A DNA stretch of 64,000 bases. It comes from Hymenobacter ruricola (GTDB lineage Bacteria; Bacteroidota; Bacteroidia; Cytophagales; Hymenobacteraceae). This document shows, piece after piece, positions 8,827 to 17,150 of the stretch; position 1 is the stretch's first letter, and each line of letters begins with the position of its first letter. Made by a program: the position numbers and the translations under genes. Below the pieces are notes generated by a model. That model worked only from the letters and a program-made list of their open reading frames with translations, ran no database searches and was not told the DNA's origin. Location: positions 1 to 64,000 of the forward strand of contig NZ_JADQDM010000014.1 of assembly GCF_015694525.1 (NCBI RefSeq), read 5' to 3'.

Positions 8827-9603
8827 TTAAGAGACAAATTGCCGCAGAAACTGCTGAATGCCCTCGTTGCAGCTGCGCGAAGAGGTCAGGTGCGTGCCAT
8901 CGTGCAGCGTGAGCAGGTACTCGCCGTGCGTCCAGGGCCGCAGTTCTTTGATGTGAGTGGTGTTCACAATCAGCGAGCGGTGAATGCGCAGGAAGCGGGC
9001 CGGGTCGAGCTGGCTGGCCAGCTGGGTGAGCGTGGCGCGCACTAGGTGGGTTTCACCGGGCGCGTGCACCGTGACGTAGTTGCCGGTGGCTTCGAGGTAA
9101 TGCACCTGCTCGACGGGCACGAAGTAGAAGCGCCCGGGCTGCTTAATCAGCAGCTGGGTGGAAAAAGGCATCGGCGGCGGGGCGGGCAGCGCCTGCACCA
9201 GCGCCGCCCAGGCCGGTGCGGCCACCTGACTGGCCCGCTGGCGCACGTGGGCCAGGCAGCGCGCGAAGCGGTCCGGGTCCAGGGGCTTGAGCAGGTAATC
9301 CACGGCGTGGGCCTCAAAAGCTTGCAGCGTATACCGGTCGTAGGCTGTCACGAATACCACCAACGGCCGCGGCTGGGCCGGCAATTGCTGCAACACCTGC
9401 AGGCCGTTGCAATCGGGCATCTGCACGTCCAGAAACACTAAATCCACGGCCGGTCCGTGCGAGAGCGCGGCCACCGCCTCGGCCCCGGTGCCGCACTCGC
9501 CCGCGATGACAAAGCCCGGCTGGCCGGCCAGCAGCTGGGCAATGCGCCGGCGGGCCAGCGGCTCATCGTCCACAATCAGGGTTTGAATGGGGGCCATTGC
9601 CAC
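8827..9603 (-). CDS. LytTR-family response regulator
   Basis: The 258-residue regulator has a receiver domain (QTLIVDDEPLARRR, acceptor Asp in LVFLDVQMPD, YLLKPLD) and a C-terminal LytTR DNA-binding domain (VHYLEATGNYVTVH, FLRIHRSLIVN). It follows the LytS-type kinase by a few bases on the same strand, so the pair should form one operon and a two-component system. Starts at 9603 or 9597 (Met1 or Met3) are equally plausible. It is unrelated in pairing to the + strand LytTR regulator at 4217, giving two such regulators within 6 kb. Confidence 0.92.
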   Translation of the reverse strand: MAMAPIQTLIVDDEPLARRRIAQLLAGQPGFVIAGECGTGAEAVAALSHGPAVDLVFLDVQMPDCNGLQVLQQLPAQPRPLVVFVTAYDRYTLQAFEAHAVDYLLKPLDPDRFARCLAHVRQRASQVAAPAWAALVQALPAPPPMPFSTQLLIKQPGRFYFVPVEQVHYLEATGNYVTVHAPGETHLVRATLTQLASQLDPARFLRIHRSLIVNTTHIKELRPWTHGEYLLTLHDGTHLTSSRSCNEGIQQFLRQFVS

Positions 9604-9606
9604 GGA

Positions 9607-10671
9607 TTAGTGGTGAAAGGGTAGTTCGATGCGCACCACGGTGCCCTGCCCGGCCGCGGGCAGCAGGCGCAGCGCGTACCGGTCGTCGTAGAGGGCGCGC
9701 AGGCGCTGCTCGGTATTTTCGAGGCCCACGCCCCGGGGGCCGGCCTGCTCAGGGCCGGGGCCGGAGTCGCGCACCTGCACCACCAGCTGCTGGCCCTGCC
9801 GCTCGGCGGCAATATGCAGGCGGCCGGTGCCCCCCGCGCTCAGGCCGTGGCGCACGGCATTTTCCACCAGGGGCTGCAGCAGCAGGTGCGGAATCAGGGC
9901 CGAGAGCGCAGCTGGGTCCACCTCGTAGGTCACAGCCAGCCGGTCAGAAAATCGCACCTGCTCCATGTCCAGATACAGCTCCACGAAGTGTAGCTCCTGC
10001 GCCAGCGGCACCTGCTGAGCATCGGAGTGGTCGAGCACCAGGCGCAGAAACTCGCCGAGCTTGGCCATCATGCGCTGGGCGGCGGCGGGCTCGTCGCCGA
10101 TGAGGGTGGCAATGGCGTTGAGAGTATTGAACAAAAAGTGCGGGTTGAGCTGCTGCTTGAGGGCGTGCAGCTGGGCCTGCACCAGTTGCATTTCCAGGCG
10201 CACTGCGTCGAGGTTGCGGCGCTGCCACTTGTCGTGGTAGTCGAGGGCGTAGGCCACGAACAGCACCATCCAGTAGAGCGGAATCCAGAAATTAAATCCC
10301 GCCAGAATCGTGACCCATGAAACGGGCGCATTCGAGCCGCCTACCAGGTAGAGTGTGGCCATGAACAAGGCCCGGTAGGCCACCGTGAGGGCCACGCTGG
10401 CGGCCGCGTGCACCAGCAGGTAGGGCAGCCAGCGGGCGCGGCCGGCCGTGAGGTCGAAGCGCGCTGCCAGCACAAACACCACCGGTGTGAGCAGGGTCCC
10501 AATCAGCCCGTACAGCAGCGGCCCCAGCAGCACCGTGCGCCATTGCAACGGCCCGGTGCCCGTAATGGCCTGCCCGTACGCCACCAGCATCATGAAGAAG
10601 GCAAACGCCCCCCACGCGGCCGCCATGCGCAGCCAGGAGATGCGGAAAAATAGGAGCATAGGGAAGGTCAA
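9607..10671 (-). CDS. LytS/YehU-type membrane sensor histidine kinase
   Basis: The 354-residue protein has about four N-terminal membrane helices (first 150 residues), then the His_kinase signature QLNPHFLFNTLNAIATLI and a HATPase domain with PLVENAVRHGLS and GVGLENTEQRL. This is the standard partner architecture for LytTR regulators. It is transcribed with the regulator at 8827, only three bases away. No extracellular ligand domain is visible, so sensing is probably in the membrane. The divergent gap to the transfer operon (10672-11119) should hold its promoter. Confidence 0.92.
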   Translation of the reverse strand: MTFPMLLFFRISWLRMAAAWGAFAFFMMLVAYGQAITGTGPLQWRTVLLGPLLYGLIGTLLTPVVFVLAARFDLTAGRARWLPYLLVHAAASVALTVAYRALFMATLYLVGGSNAPVSWVTILAGFNFWIPLYWMVLFVAYALDYHDKWQRRNLDAVRLEMQLVQAQLHALKQQLNPHFLFNTLNAIATLIGDEPAAAQRMMAKLGEFLRLVLDHSDAQQVPLAQELHFVELYLDMEQVRFSDRLAVTYEVDPAALSALIPHLLLQPLVENAVRHGLSAGGTGRLHIAAERQGQQLVVQVRDSGPGPEQAGPRGVGLENTEQRLRALYDDRYALRLLPAAGQGTVVRIELPFHH

Positions 10672-11119
10672 CAGCCGATTCCGTTCAACGGGGAATACTC
10701 CCGCCGAGTTAAAAACGAATGGCGAGCGCAGCCGGGCAAGTCATCACTCTGCGCCCCGCTAATCATTCGCTCGTGGCGGTTGCTCAACTCGGTGTGGCGT
10801 CTGGAAACAAGGGGTTGATAAGCCGATTCAAACTGGAAAGAATGGCAAATGGGCCATTTACGTGCTTTTGACAGCCCGCCTACCCGCTTAGTGAGCCGTC
10901 CAGCAAGTTCTGCAACAGCCAAGCTTCTTTTCTCTAAAATTCAGGCTTGAATGTGGTGCCGTTCGTGTATCGGGGCTGCACCTCACCATCGAATTCTAAC
11001 CATTCGTCAACTTTCTACCCAAGCGGTTTATAGCCCGGATAGGTTTGTAGCGTCAAATCACGGTTTGGCAAGTTCACGCCCGGGCCGGTCGGCCTGGGGT
11101 GCCACGCTATTTCCCCGCG
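10672..11119. promoter_or_regulatory. Divergent intergenic region before the transfer operon
   Basis: This stretch of nearly 450 bases separates the - strand kinase from the + strand transfer operon. Short frames in it look non-coding. TAGGTTTG at 11040-11047 fits the Bacteroidota -7 element TAnnTTTG on the + strand, but no clear TTG -33 box is placed upstream. No strong hairpin or repeat was seen. Confidence 0.35.
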
Positions 11120-11947
11120 ATGCTCAGCGCCTATTCCTGGGGCCAGTTTGGCCTTTTCGTTTTGGTTGTGGTTGTTCTCTACTACCTGGTGGTGGGCCTG
11201 CTCTACTACCGGGTAGAACTCACGGCCCTGCTGACGCCGGGCAAAAAGCTGGCCGGTGCCCAGCTCGCCGGCGTGGGCGGCAGCACGGTGACTCCGCCCT
11301 CACTGGTGCGCCCCACCTCGGCCTTCGTGAAGGCCACGCCAGCGGCCACCGAAGCCCGAGAGGAAGCCGATGACGCGGAACGTCCCGAAGCCGGCGCGGA
11401 CCAGAACCTGCCGGCTGCCGCCGAGCCATTGGTCAGCGGGGCACTTCCTGACTCCACCGGCACGGCTACTGGCCACGATGAAAGCACCAGCGATACCGCC
11501 CCGATGGAGGCGACGGCCGCCGCGGGCGACGAGGCGCAGGCACAGGATGAAAACCGCACCGAGGAAGCCGACCAGGCCGACGAGCACCTGGCTGCGCTGG
11601 TCCGACGCGAAGCCCACAACCTGCCCCAGGAATCCGAGACTGCGGATAAGGCAACTGGCGGGGTGCTGGAGCCTGAAACCGTGCAGCTGCCCCTGGTGGC
11701 CGATGGCTACGAGCCGCTGGCCAGCTTCGAGGAACCGGTAGCCTCGCGGTTGGACATCGCCCCGGTGGGTTTACCCAAGCTAGTGTCCGCCGCCTCGGTC
11801 GCCGAGTACCTGACCCTGCTGCAAGCTGGTCAGCAGCCCGCGCCGCCGGTCGAGCTGGCCGGCACCACCCTGGCCGAGCAAATGGCCCAGCAGATGGCCC
11901 TCAACCACGCCGAGCTGGATGACCTATTCGGCCCCGACGATGAGTAG
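11120..11947 (+). CDS. Single-pass membrane protein heading the transfer operon
   Basis: The 275-residue product starts with one membrane helix (FGLFVLVVVVLYYLVVGLLYY), followed by a long acidic Ala/Glu-rich region of low complexity and a C-terminal piece with VAEYLTLLQAGQQ and EQMAQQMALNHAELDDLF. I do not recognise the family. The ATG at 11120 is chosen because the helix follows it; an ATG at 11099 adds seven residues. Being first in a + strand run with the TraE and TraF homologues, it probably belongs to the conjugation apparatus, perhaps in the place of TraD. Confidence 0.6.
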   Translation: MLSAYSWGQFGLFVLVVVVLYYLVVGLLYYRVELTALLTPGKKLAGAQLAGVGGSTVTPPSLVRPTSAFVKATPAATEAREEADDAERPEAGADQNLPAAAEPLVSGALPDSTGTATGHDESTSDTAPMEATAAAGDEAQAQDENRTEEADQADEHLAALVRREAHNLPQESETADKATGGVLEPETVQLPLVADGYEPLASFEEPVASRLDIAPVGLPKLVSAASVAEYLTLLQAGQQPAPPVELAGTTLAEQMAQQMALNHAELDDLFGPDDE

Positions 11948-11998
11948 CGCGGCCTGCTTTCTCCCTAATCATTGATTCCCGACTCCTTTTCCTTTGCC

Positions 11999-12316
11999 AT
12001 GACTAAGAAACCTTTCGTTACCTCGCTGGCCCTCGTGGTCTTGCTATTCAGCTCGCAACTACTTTACGCCCAGACCGGGGGCGGCAATGGCACGGCCGGC
12101 ATTCAGGATGCCACCACCCAGGTCACCAGCTACTTCGACCCGCTTACCAAGCTCATGTACGCCATCGGGGCGGTGCTGGGCCTGGTGGGGGCCATCAAGG
12201 TGTATGGCAAATGGAACTCCGGCGACCAGGACACCCAGAAAACGGCCGTGTCGTGGTTTGGCTCGATGATTTTCCTGGTCATCGTGGCCACGGTGGTGCG
12301 CTCCTTCTTCCTCTAA
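11999..12316 (+). CDS. traE: TraE-family conjugal transfer protein (DUF4134)
   Basis: The 105-residue protein has a cleavable signal ending in LLYAQ, then two hydrophobic helices (LMYAIGAVLGLVGAIKVYG and SMIFLVIVATVVRSFFL) joined by KWNSGDQDTQ. This is the DUF4134/TraE pattern of Bacteroidota conjugative elements, a small VirB2/pilin-like membrane protein. The ATG at 11999 precedes a normal signal peptide; an upstream TTG adds nine unlikely residues. TraF follows after nine bases, as in CTnDOT-type clusters. Confidence 0.88.
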   Translation: MTKKPFVTSLALVVLLFSSQLLYAQTGGGNGTAGIQDATTQVTSYFDPLTKLMYAIGAVLGLVGAIKVYGKWNSGDQDTQKTAVSWFGSMIFLVIVATVVRSFFL

Positions 12317-12325
12317 GCCGCTGCC

Positions 12326-12655
12326 ATGCCCATCTACGACCTCAATCGCGGCATCAACAAGCCCGTCGAATTCAAGGGACTGGTGGGCAGCAACATCTAC
12401 TTTCTGGCCGCCGGCATCGGGCTGGTGTTTGCCCTGTTCGTGACCTGCTACCTGCTGGGCCTGCCGCTGGTGCTCACCGTGCTGGTCACCTTCCTGGCCG
12501 GTGGCGGGATGTGGGCCGGCGTATTCGCCCTGAACCGCCGCTTTGGCGAGCATGGGCTGATGAAGGCCGCCGCCCGGCGCTCGTCGCCCAAATACATCAC
12601 CAACCGGCACAGCCGCTTATTCCAACGCCTCAACGAGGACCCAACCAGCCGCTAG
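12326..12655 (+). CDS. traF: TraF-family conjugal transfer protein (DUF4133)
   Basis: The 109-residue protein begins YDLNRGINKPVEFKGL, a conserved TraF/DUF4133 opening, followed by two adjacent membrane helices (IYFLAAGIGLVFALFVTCYL and VLTVLVTFLAGGGMWAGVF) and a basic tail with YITNRHSRLF. It corresponds to a VirB3-like inner-membrane component placed just before the VirB4-type ATPase. The order traE-traF-traG matches known Bacteroidota transfer regions. Confidence 0.9.
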   Translation: MPIYDLNRGINKPVEFKGLVGSNIYFLAAGIGLVFALFVTCYLLGLPLVLTVLVTFLAGGGMWAGVFALNRRFGEHGLMKAAARRSSPKYITNRHSRLFQRLNEDPTSR

Positions 12656-12687
12656 GCGCGGCTGGTTTTGGGTGCTTTCTTCAGCTT

Positions 12688-15174
12688 ATGAGCAATAAGG
12701 TTCTGCCCTCCGTTTCCCTGGAATCCAAGCAGCCCATCTACAAGGTGGAAAAGGATTGCCTCATTTCGAAAAATGCGGACGTGACCGTGGCGTTTCGGCT
12801 GGATTTGCCCGAAATCTTCACGCTCTCGCGCGAAGACTATGCCCAGTTGCAGGCCGCCTTCGTGAAGGCCGTGCGCCTGCTGCCCGACCACTGCGTGGTG
12901 CACAAGCAGGACTGGTACGTGGAGGATAAGTACGCGCCCGGCTTCGAGGCCGAGCGCACGCTGCTGTCGTCGGCCTACGAGCGCCACTTCAACGAGCGGC
13001 CCTTCCTCAACCACTTCTGCTACCTCTACATCACCAAAACCTCGTCGGAGCGGCCCAACTGGGGCAGCACGTCGGGGCTGCTGGCCCGGCGCAATATCGT
13101 GCCGAAAGATATGCTCGACACCAAGGTGCTGGAGAGCTTTTTCGACAATGTGGGCCAGTTCGTGCGCACCCTGGAAGGGGTGGGGCCGACCAACGCTCCC
13201 TACATCCGCTCGCACCGCCTGACCTCGGATGAGCTGGCCGGCACGGCCGATAAAGCCGGGTTGCTGGAAAAGTACCTGGCGCTGGATTTGTCCGACCAGG
13301 CCCTGCAGGTGGACCTGGATTTGACCGAAGGGCTGAAAGTGGGCGCGGAGTTCTGCCAGATGTTTTCGGTGGCCAACCTCGATGACCTGCCCACCTCGGT
13401 GGAAACCGACATTCGCTACGAGCAATACAGCACCGAATACTCGGACTTCCCCATTTCGTTTGCCGCGCCGCTGGGGCTGCTGCTGGGTGCCAACCACATC
13501 CTGAACCAGTACGTGTTTCTGGACAACACCCAGAAGACCGTCAAAACCTTCGAGCAGAAGAAGGACCGGCTCAACTCGCTCTCGCTCTACTCGCGGCAGA
13601 ACGCCATCAACTTCGAGTATTACAATGCCTTCCTCAACGAGCTGATTGCCCACAAGCGCCGGCCGGTGCGGGTGCACTGCAACGTGCTCACCTGGGGCCG
13701 GCACGAGGAGGAGCTGACCGAGGTGCGCAAGCTGGTAAACGCGGCCTTCAACGCCATGAACTGCAAGCCGCGGCAGAACACGGTGGACATCGCCGCGCTC
13801 TACTGGGGCGGCATACCGGGAAACGCCGGCGACTTTCCCTCGGAGGAAACCTTCTACACCTTCATCGAGCAGGCCGTCTGCTTCTGGGCCTCCGAAACCA
13901 ACTACCGCAGCACCGGGGCCACCAAGGGCATCAAGCTCTCCGACCGGCTCACGGGTAAACCCGTGCTGGTGGACATTTCGGATGAGCCGATGAAGAAGCA
14001 AATCATCTTCAACCGCAACAAGTTCGTGCTCGGGCCCTCGGGCTCGGGCAAGTCGTTTTTCACCAACCACATGGTGCGCCAGTACTACGAGCAGGGCGCG
14101 CACGTGCTGCTGGTGGATACCGGCAACTCCTACAAGGGCCTCTGCGAGCTGGTGGGCGGGGTGTACTTCACTTATGAGGAAGACGACCCGATTGCCTTCA
14201 ACCCCTTCCTGATTTCGGGCAAGCTGGACGTGGAGAAGAAGGAATCCATCAAAACGCTGCTGCAGGCGCTCTGGAAAAAGGACGACGAAAGCGTGAGCCA
14301 GTCGGAGTACGTGTCGCTCTCTACTGCCGTCAGTCTGTACTACGTAATGCTCGAAGCTAACGCGATTATCAAGCCGAGCTTCAACACGTTCTACGAGTTT
14401 GTTAAAGGACCTTATCGCAAGATTCTGGAGGAGGAAAGAGTCCGGGAGAAGGATTTCGACATCGATAACTTCATCTACGTGCTCAAGCCCTACTACCGGG
14501 GCGGTGAGTATGACTACCTGCTGAACTCCGAGAAAGAGCTGGACCTGGTGCAGGCTCCCTTCATCGTGTTCGAGCTGGACAACATCAAGGACCATCCCAT
14601 CCTGTTTCCGGTGGTCACGCTCATCATTATGGAAACCTTTATCTCCAAGATGCGCAAGCTGAAAGGGGTGCGGAAGATGATTCTGATTGAAGAGGCCTGG
14701 AAGGCGCTGACCACGCCGGGCATGGCCGCCTACATCAAGTACCTCTTTAAGACGGTGCGCAAGTTTTTCGGCGAGGCCATCGTGGTGACGCAGGAAATCG
14801 ACGACATCATCGGCAACGAGATTGTCAAGGACGCCATCATCAACAACTCGGACTGCAAGATTCTGCTCGACCAGCGCAAGTTCATCAACCGCTTCGATGA
14901 GATTCAGGCGCTGCTCTCGCTCACGCCCAAGGAAAAAGACCTGGTGCTGAGCATCAACCGCGACAACAAGGCCACGCGGGGCCGCTACACGGAGGTATTC
15001 ATCAGCCTGGGTGGGGTCGTGTCGAAAGTGTACGCCATCGAGGTGTCCAAGGAAGAATACGTGACCTACACCACCGAGGAAACCGAGAAAGTGCGGCTGT
15101 TTGAGAAGCTCAGGCAGACCGGCGACATGCCCACGGCCATCAAGCTTTTCGCCAATGAGCTGCGCGAAGGGTAG
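12688..15174 (+). CDS. traG: TraG-family VirB4-type conjugation ATPase
   Basis: The 828-residue cytoplasmic ATPase powers assembly of the type IV secretion channel. Walker A (GPSGSGKS) lies near residues 449-456 with Lys455, and the Walker B region is MILIEEAWKAL; VVTQEIDDIIGNE matches later VirB4 motifs. The ATG at 12688 gives a normal family length; the same frame stays open through the antisense of traF upstream, but that part does not resemble the family. It is the most conserved gene of the cluster and the best marker for phylogenetic placement. Confidence 0.95.
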   Translation: MSNKVLPSVSLESKQPIYKVEKDCLISKNADVTVAFRLDLPEIFTLSREDYAQLQAAFVKAVRLLPDHCVVHKQDWYVEDKYAPGFEAERTLLSSAYERHFNERPFLNHFCYLYITKTSSERPNWGSTSGLLARRNIVPKDMLDTKVLESFFDNVGQFVRTLEGVGPTNAPYIRSHRLTSDELAGTADKAGLLEKYLALDLSDQALQVDLDLTEGLKVGAEFCQMFSVANLDDLPTSVETDIRYEQYSTEYSDFPISFAAPLGLLLGANHILNQYVFLDNTQKTVKTFEQKKDRLNSLSLYSRQNAINFEYYNAFLNELIAHKRRPVRVHCNVLTWGRHEEELTEVRKLVNAAFNAMNCKPRQNTVDIAALYWGGIPGNAGDFPSEETFYTFIEQAVCFWASETNYRSTGATKGIKLSDRLTGKPVLVDISDEPMKKQIIFNRNKFVLGPSGSGKSFFTNHMVRQYYEQGAHVLLVDTGNSYKGLCELVGGVYFTYEEDDPIAFNPFLISGKLDVEKKESIKTLLQALWKKDDESVSQSEYVSLSTAVSLYYVMLEANAIIKPSFNTFYEFVKGPYRKILEEERVREKDFDIDNFIYVLKPYYRGGEYDYLLNSEKELDLVQAPFIVFELDNIKDHPILFPVVTLIIMETFISKMRKLKGVRKMILIEEAWKALTTPGMAAYIKYLFKTVRKFFGEAIVVTQEIDDIIGNEIVKDAIINNSDCKILLDQRKFINRFDEIQALLSLTPKEKDLVLSINRDNKATRGRYTEVFISLGGVVSKVYAIEVSKEEYVTYTTEETEKVRLFEKLRQTGDMPTAIKLFANELREG

Positions 15175-15204
15175 GGCGGCTGATTTCAACCAAAGGGAAA
15201 AATC

Positions 15205-15768
15205 ATGAAAACGAAAATCACGCTTCCAATACTAGGCTTGGCCACTTTGCTAATTGGCTGCGGCTCCGACAAGGCTACGACGGCGATGGACAATAGAGCC
15301 GTCGAAACAGCTCCTCCAACCGTTTCCACCTCCCCCGTGGCCGTGGCCGCCGTGGCGTTTGCCGATAGCTTAGCGTCGGCTCCCAAAGCCGAAAAAGCTG
15401 ACATCACCGCCGCCCGGTCTTTCGCGCAGGCCGTGAATACCTGGGAGACCAGCGACCTGAACGGTGCGGTGAAGGAGCACCCCGTGGTGGCCAACATCTG
15501 GAAGCGCTACCGCTACGTGCTGCGCACGGTAGTCCGCTCGCGGGGCATGAATCGCGTGAAGCCCGAAGATGTGGTCACTTGGAACGGCTTTACGCCGCAG
15601 TGCGAAGAAGCCATGAAAATGCTGCTGCCGCTCATCCAGGAGCCCAACGTGACGGCCACCCAGGCCCTGCCGACGCTGCAGAGCGTGGATTCTAGCATCG
15701 GTCGGGTGCGCTTCGCGGCCGAACGGCACATGATGTATTTGGAACACCCCTACACGCGGACACTCTAG
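15205..15768 (+). CDS. Lipoprotein within the transfer operon
   Basis: The 187-residue product has a lipoprotein signal with lipobox LIGC near residue 18, then a Thr/Ala/Val-rich linker and a mostly helical domain (about 60-187) containing VANIWKRYRYVLRTVVRSRG. I do not recognise the family. It is cotranscribed between traG and the TraI-like pair, where a periplasmic or outer-membrane lipoprotein could be a structural lipoprotein of the channel or an entry-exclusion factor; both are guesses from position. Confidence 0.65.
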   Translation: MKTKITLPILGLATLLIGCGSDKATTAMDNRAVETAPPTVSTSPVAVAAVAFADSLASAPKAEKADITAARSFAQAVNTWETSDLNGAVKEHPVVANIWKRYRYVLRTVVRSRGMNRVKPEDVVTWNGFTPQCEEAMKMLLPLIQEPNVTATQALPTLQSVDSSIGRVRFAAERHMMYLEHPYTRTL

Positions 15769-15798
15769 CGTCACCTCCTTCAACCACTTGCCTTCCCT

Positions 15799-16446
15799 AT
15801 GAAAACGAAGATTGGCATCCTCAGCCTGGCGCTGCTGGGCTTCAGCGCCTCGAAAGCGTCAGCCCAGCTGGTAGTAACGGCCCCGGTGCTGGAAGTGCAA
15901 AGCGGCGTACAAACCGGCCTGCAGAACACCATGAAGGGGCTGGAAGCGGCGGCCAACAAGCTGGTAGCCCTGGGCGTGAAAGAACAGGAGCTGACCAAGA
16001 CCTATTCGCTCAAGAACATGGAGCAGCACAAGGCCTGGTACGACGGGCTGCTGAAAGTGAGCAGCGCAGTGCGCGACTACCGCCGGGTGCGGGCCATTTA
16101 CGCCAAGCAAACCCAGATTATCTCGACCTACTCCTCGGCCATCAATGTGTTGCGCACCTCGCGCTACATCACGCCGGCCCAACTGACGGAGATGGTATCC
16201 ATCTACACGAAGATGCTGGCCGAAGGAGCCAACACGGTGTCCGACCTGGCCACCATTACCAGCCCGTCCATGCTCAAGATGACCGACGCGGAACGAATGG
16301 AATTCATCGACACGCTGGACGCCAAAATTACTGACCAGCTGGGCCTAGTCAACTACTTCACCCGGCGCAACATGATGGTACTCAAGACCGCCCAGCAGGT
16401 CGAACAGGACCACCAGGCGCTGCTCAGCCTCATGGACGCGCACTAA
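15799..16446 (+). CDS. TraI-like (DUF4141-type) secreted transfer protein, copy 1
   Basis: The 215-residue product has a signal peptide ending near SKASAQ and a largely helical, coiled-coil-like body. It resembles the periplasmic TraI/VirB5-like proteins that lie between traG and traJ. It shares a clear core with the next gene (YRRVRAIYAKQ, the LATI segment, MTDAER and an FID/FIN helix), so the two are tandem paralogues. Probable role: a minor pilus or channel component outside the inner membrane. Confidence 0.7.
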   Translation: MKTKIGILSLALLGFSASKASAQLVVTAPVLEVQSGVQTGLQNTMKGLEAAANKLVALGVKEQELTKTYSLKNMEQHKAWYDGLLKVSSAVRDYRRVRAIYAKQTQIISTYSSAINVLRTSRYITPAQLTEMVSIYTKMLAEGANTVSDLATITSPSMLKMTDAERMEFIDTLDAKITDQLGLVNYFTRRNMMVLKTAQQVEQDHQALLSLMDAH

Positions 16447-16460
16447 CCCTTCCTCTCCCG

Positions 16461-17111
16461 ATGAAAGCATTCACCACCATGTTGCTGCTTGGCCTGGGGC
16501 TGAGCGCACAGCAGGGCTTTGCCCAAGCTCCGGCCGTTATTTCCGCGCCCATCGCTGAATCCAGCTCGCGCAAGCAGATTGTGCACCAGGGCGTTTCGAC
16601 CACCCTATTGGGGCGGGGCAAGGCCCTGGCCGGCGATATGCAAGTGGTAAGCGGCAAGATTAAGGGCATCGTGGACCAGACGCAGGCCCTGCACGCGCAG
16701 TGGTACAGCAGTTTGCTACAGATAAGCGCGGGGGTGCGCAACTACCGCCGGGTGCGGGAAATCTACGCCGCGCAGGCCTCGATGATTTCGCAGTTCAGCT
16801 CGGGCGTGGCCGACCTGCGCGGGCGCGGCCTCTCCCCAAATCAGGTAACCGAAGCGGCACAAGTGTACCAGGTGCTGCTGCAGGAAAACGTGGCCCTGAT
16901 TGGCGAGCTGGCCACCATTATGACTGCGAACCGGGCGGAAATGACGGACCCGCAACGCATCAAATTCATCAACAAGATTGGCGACAAGATGCAGCAGCAG
17001 CAATACCTGATGACCTATTACACCAATAAATGCCGCGCTGTGGCTCTCTCCCAGCAGCAGGCCATTCAGGACCGGGCGTCGGTGCTCACCCTCGTGGGCG
17101 CTAAGCAGTAG
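16461..17111 (+). CDS. TraI-like (DUF4141-type) secreted transfer protein, copy 2
   Basis: The 216-residue protein has a signal peptide (MLLLGLGLSAQQGFAQ) and the same helical body as the preceding gene, with VRNYRRVREIYAAQ, ELATIMT and MTDPQRIKFINK in matching positions. It starts 14 bases after copy 1. Elements of this kind usually carry one such gene, so the second copy may have specialised, for example in pilus tip binding. Copies have diverged widely, which argues against a recent duplication. Confidence 0.7.
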   Translation: MKAFTTMLLLGLGLSAQQGFAQAPAVISAPIAESSSRKQIVHQGVSTTLLGRGKALAGDMQVVSGKIKGIVDQTQALHAQWYSSLLQISAGVRNYRRVREIYAAQASMISQFSSGVADLRGRGLSPNQVTEAAQVYQVLLQENVALIGELATIMTANRAEMTDPQRIKFINKIGDKMQQQQYLMTYYTNKCRAVALSQQQAIQDRASVLTLVGAKQ

Positions 17112-17150
17112 CCCTTTCGCTTTCATTCACCAGCCCCAAATCACCCGACT

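Noticed and set aside
10668..10922. 84-codon - strand frame before the LytS-type kinase
   Set aside because: No recognisable features; lies in the regulatory gap and has atypical composition.
11040..11047. Firm promoter call for the transfer operon at TAGGTTTG
   Set aside because: No matching TTG -33 box at the right distance, so it is kept only as a weak hint.
12652..15189. 845-codon - strand frame opposite traG
   Set aside because: Antisense of a strongly conserved VirB4-type gene; long antisense frames are common in GC-rich sequence.
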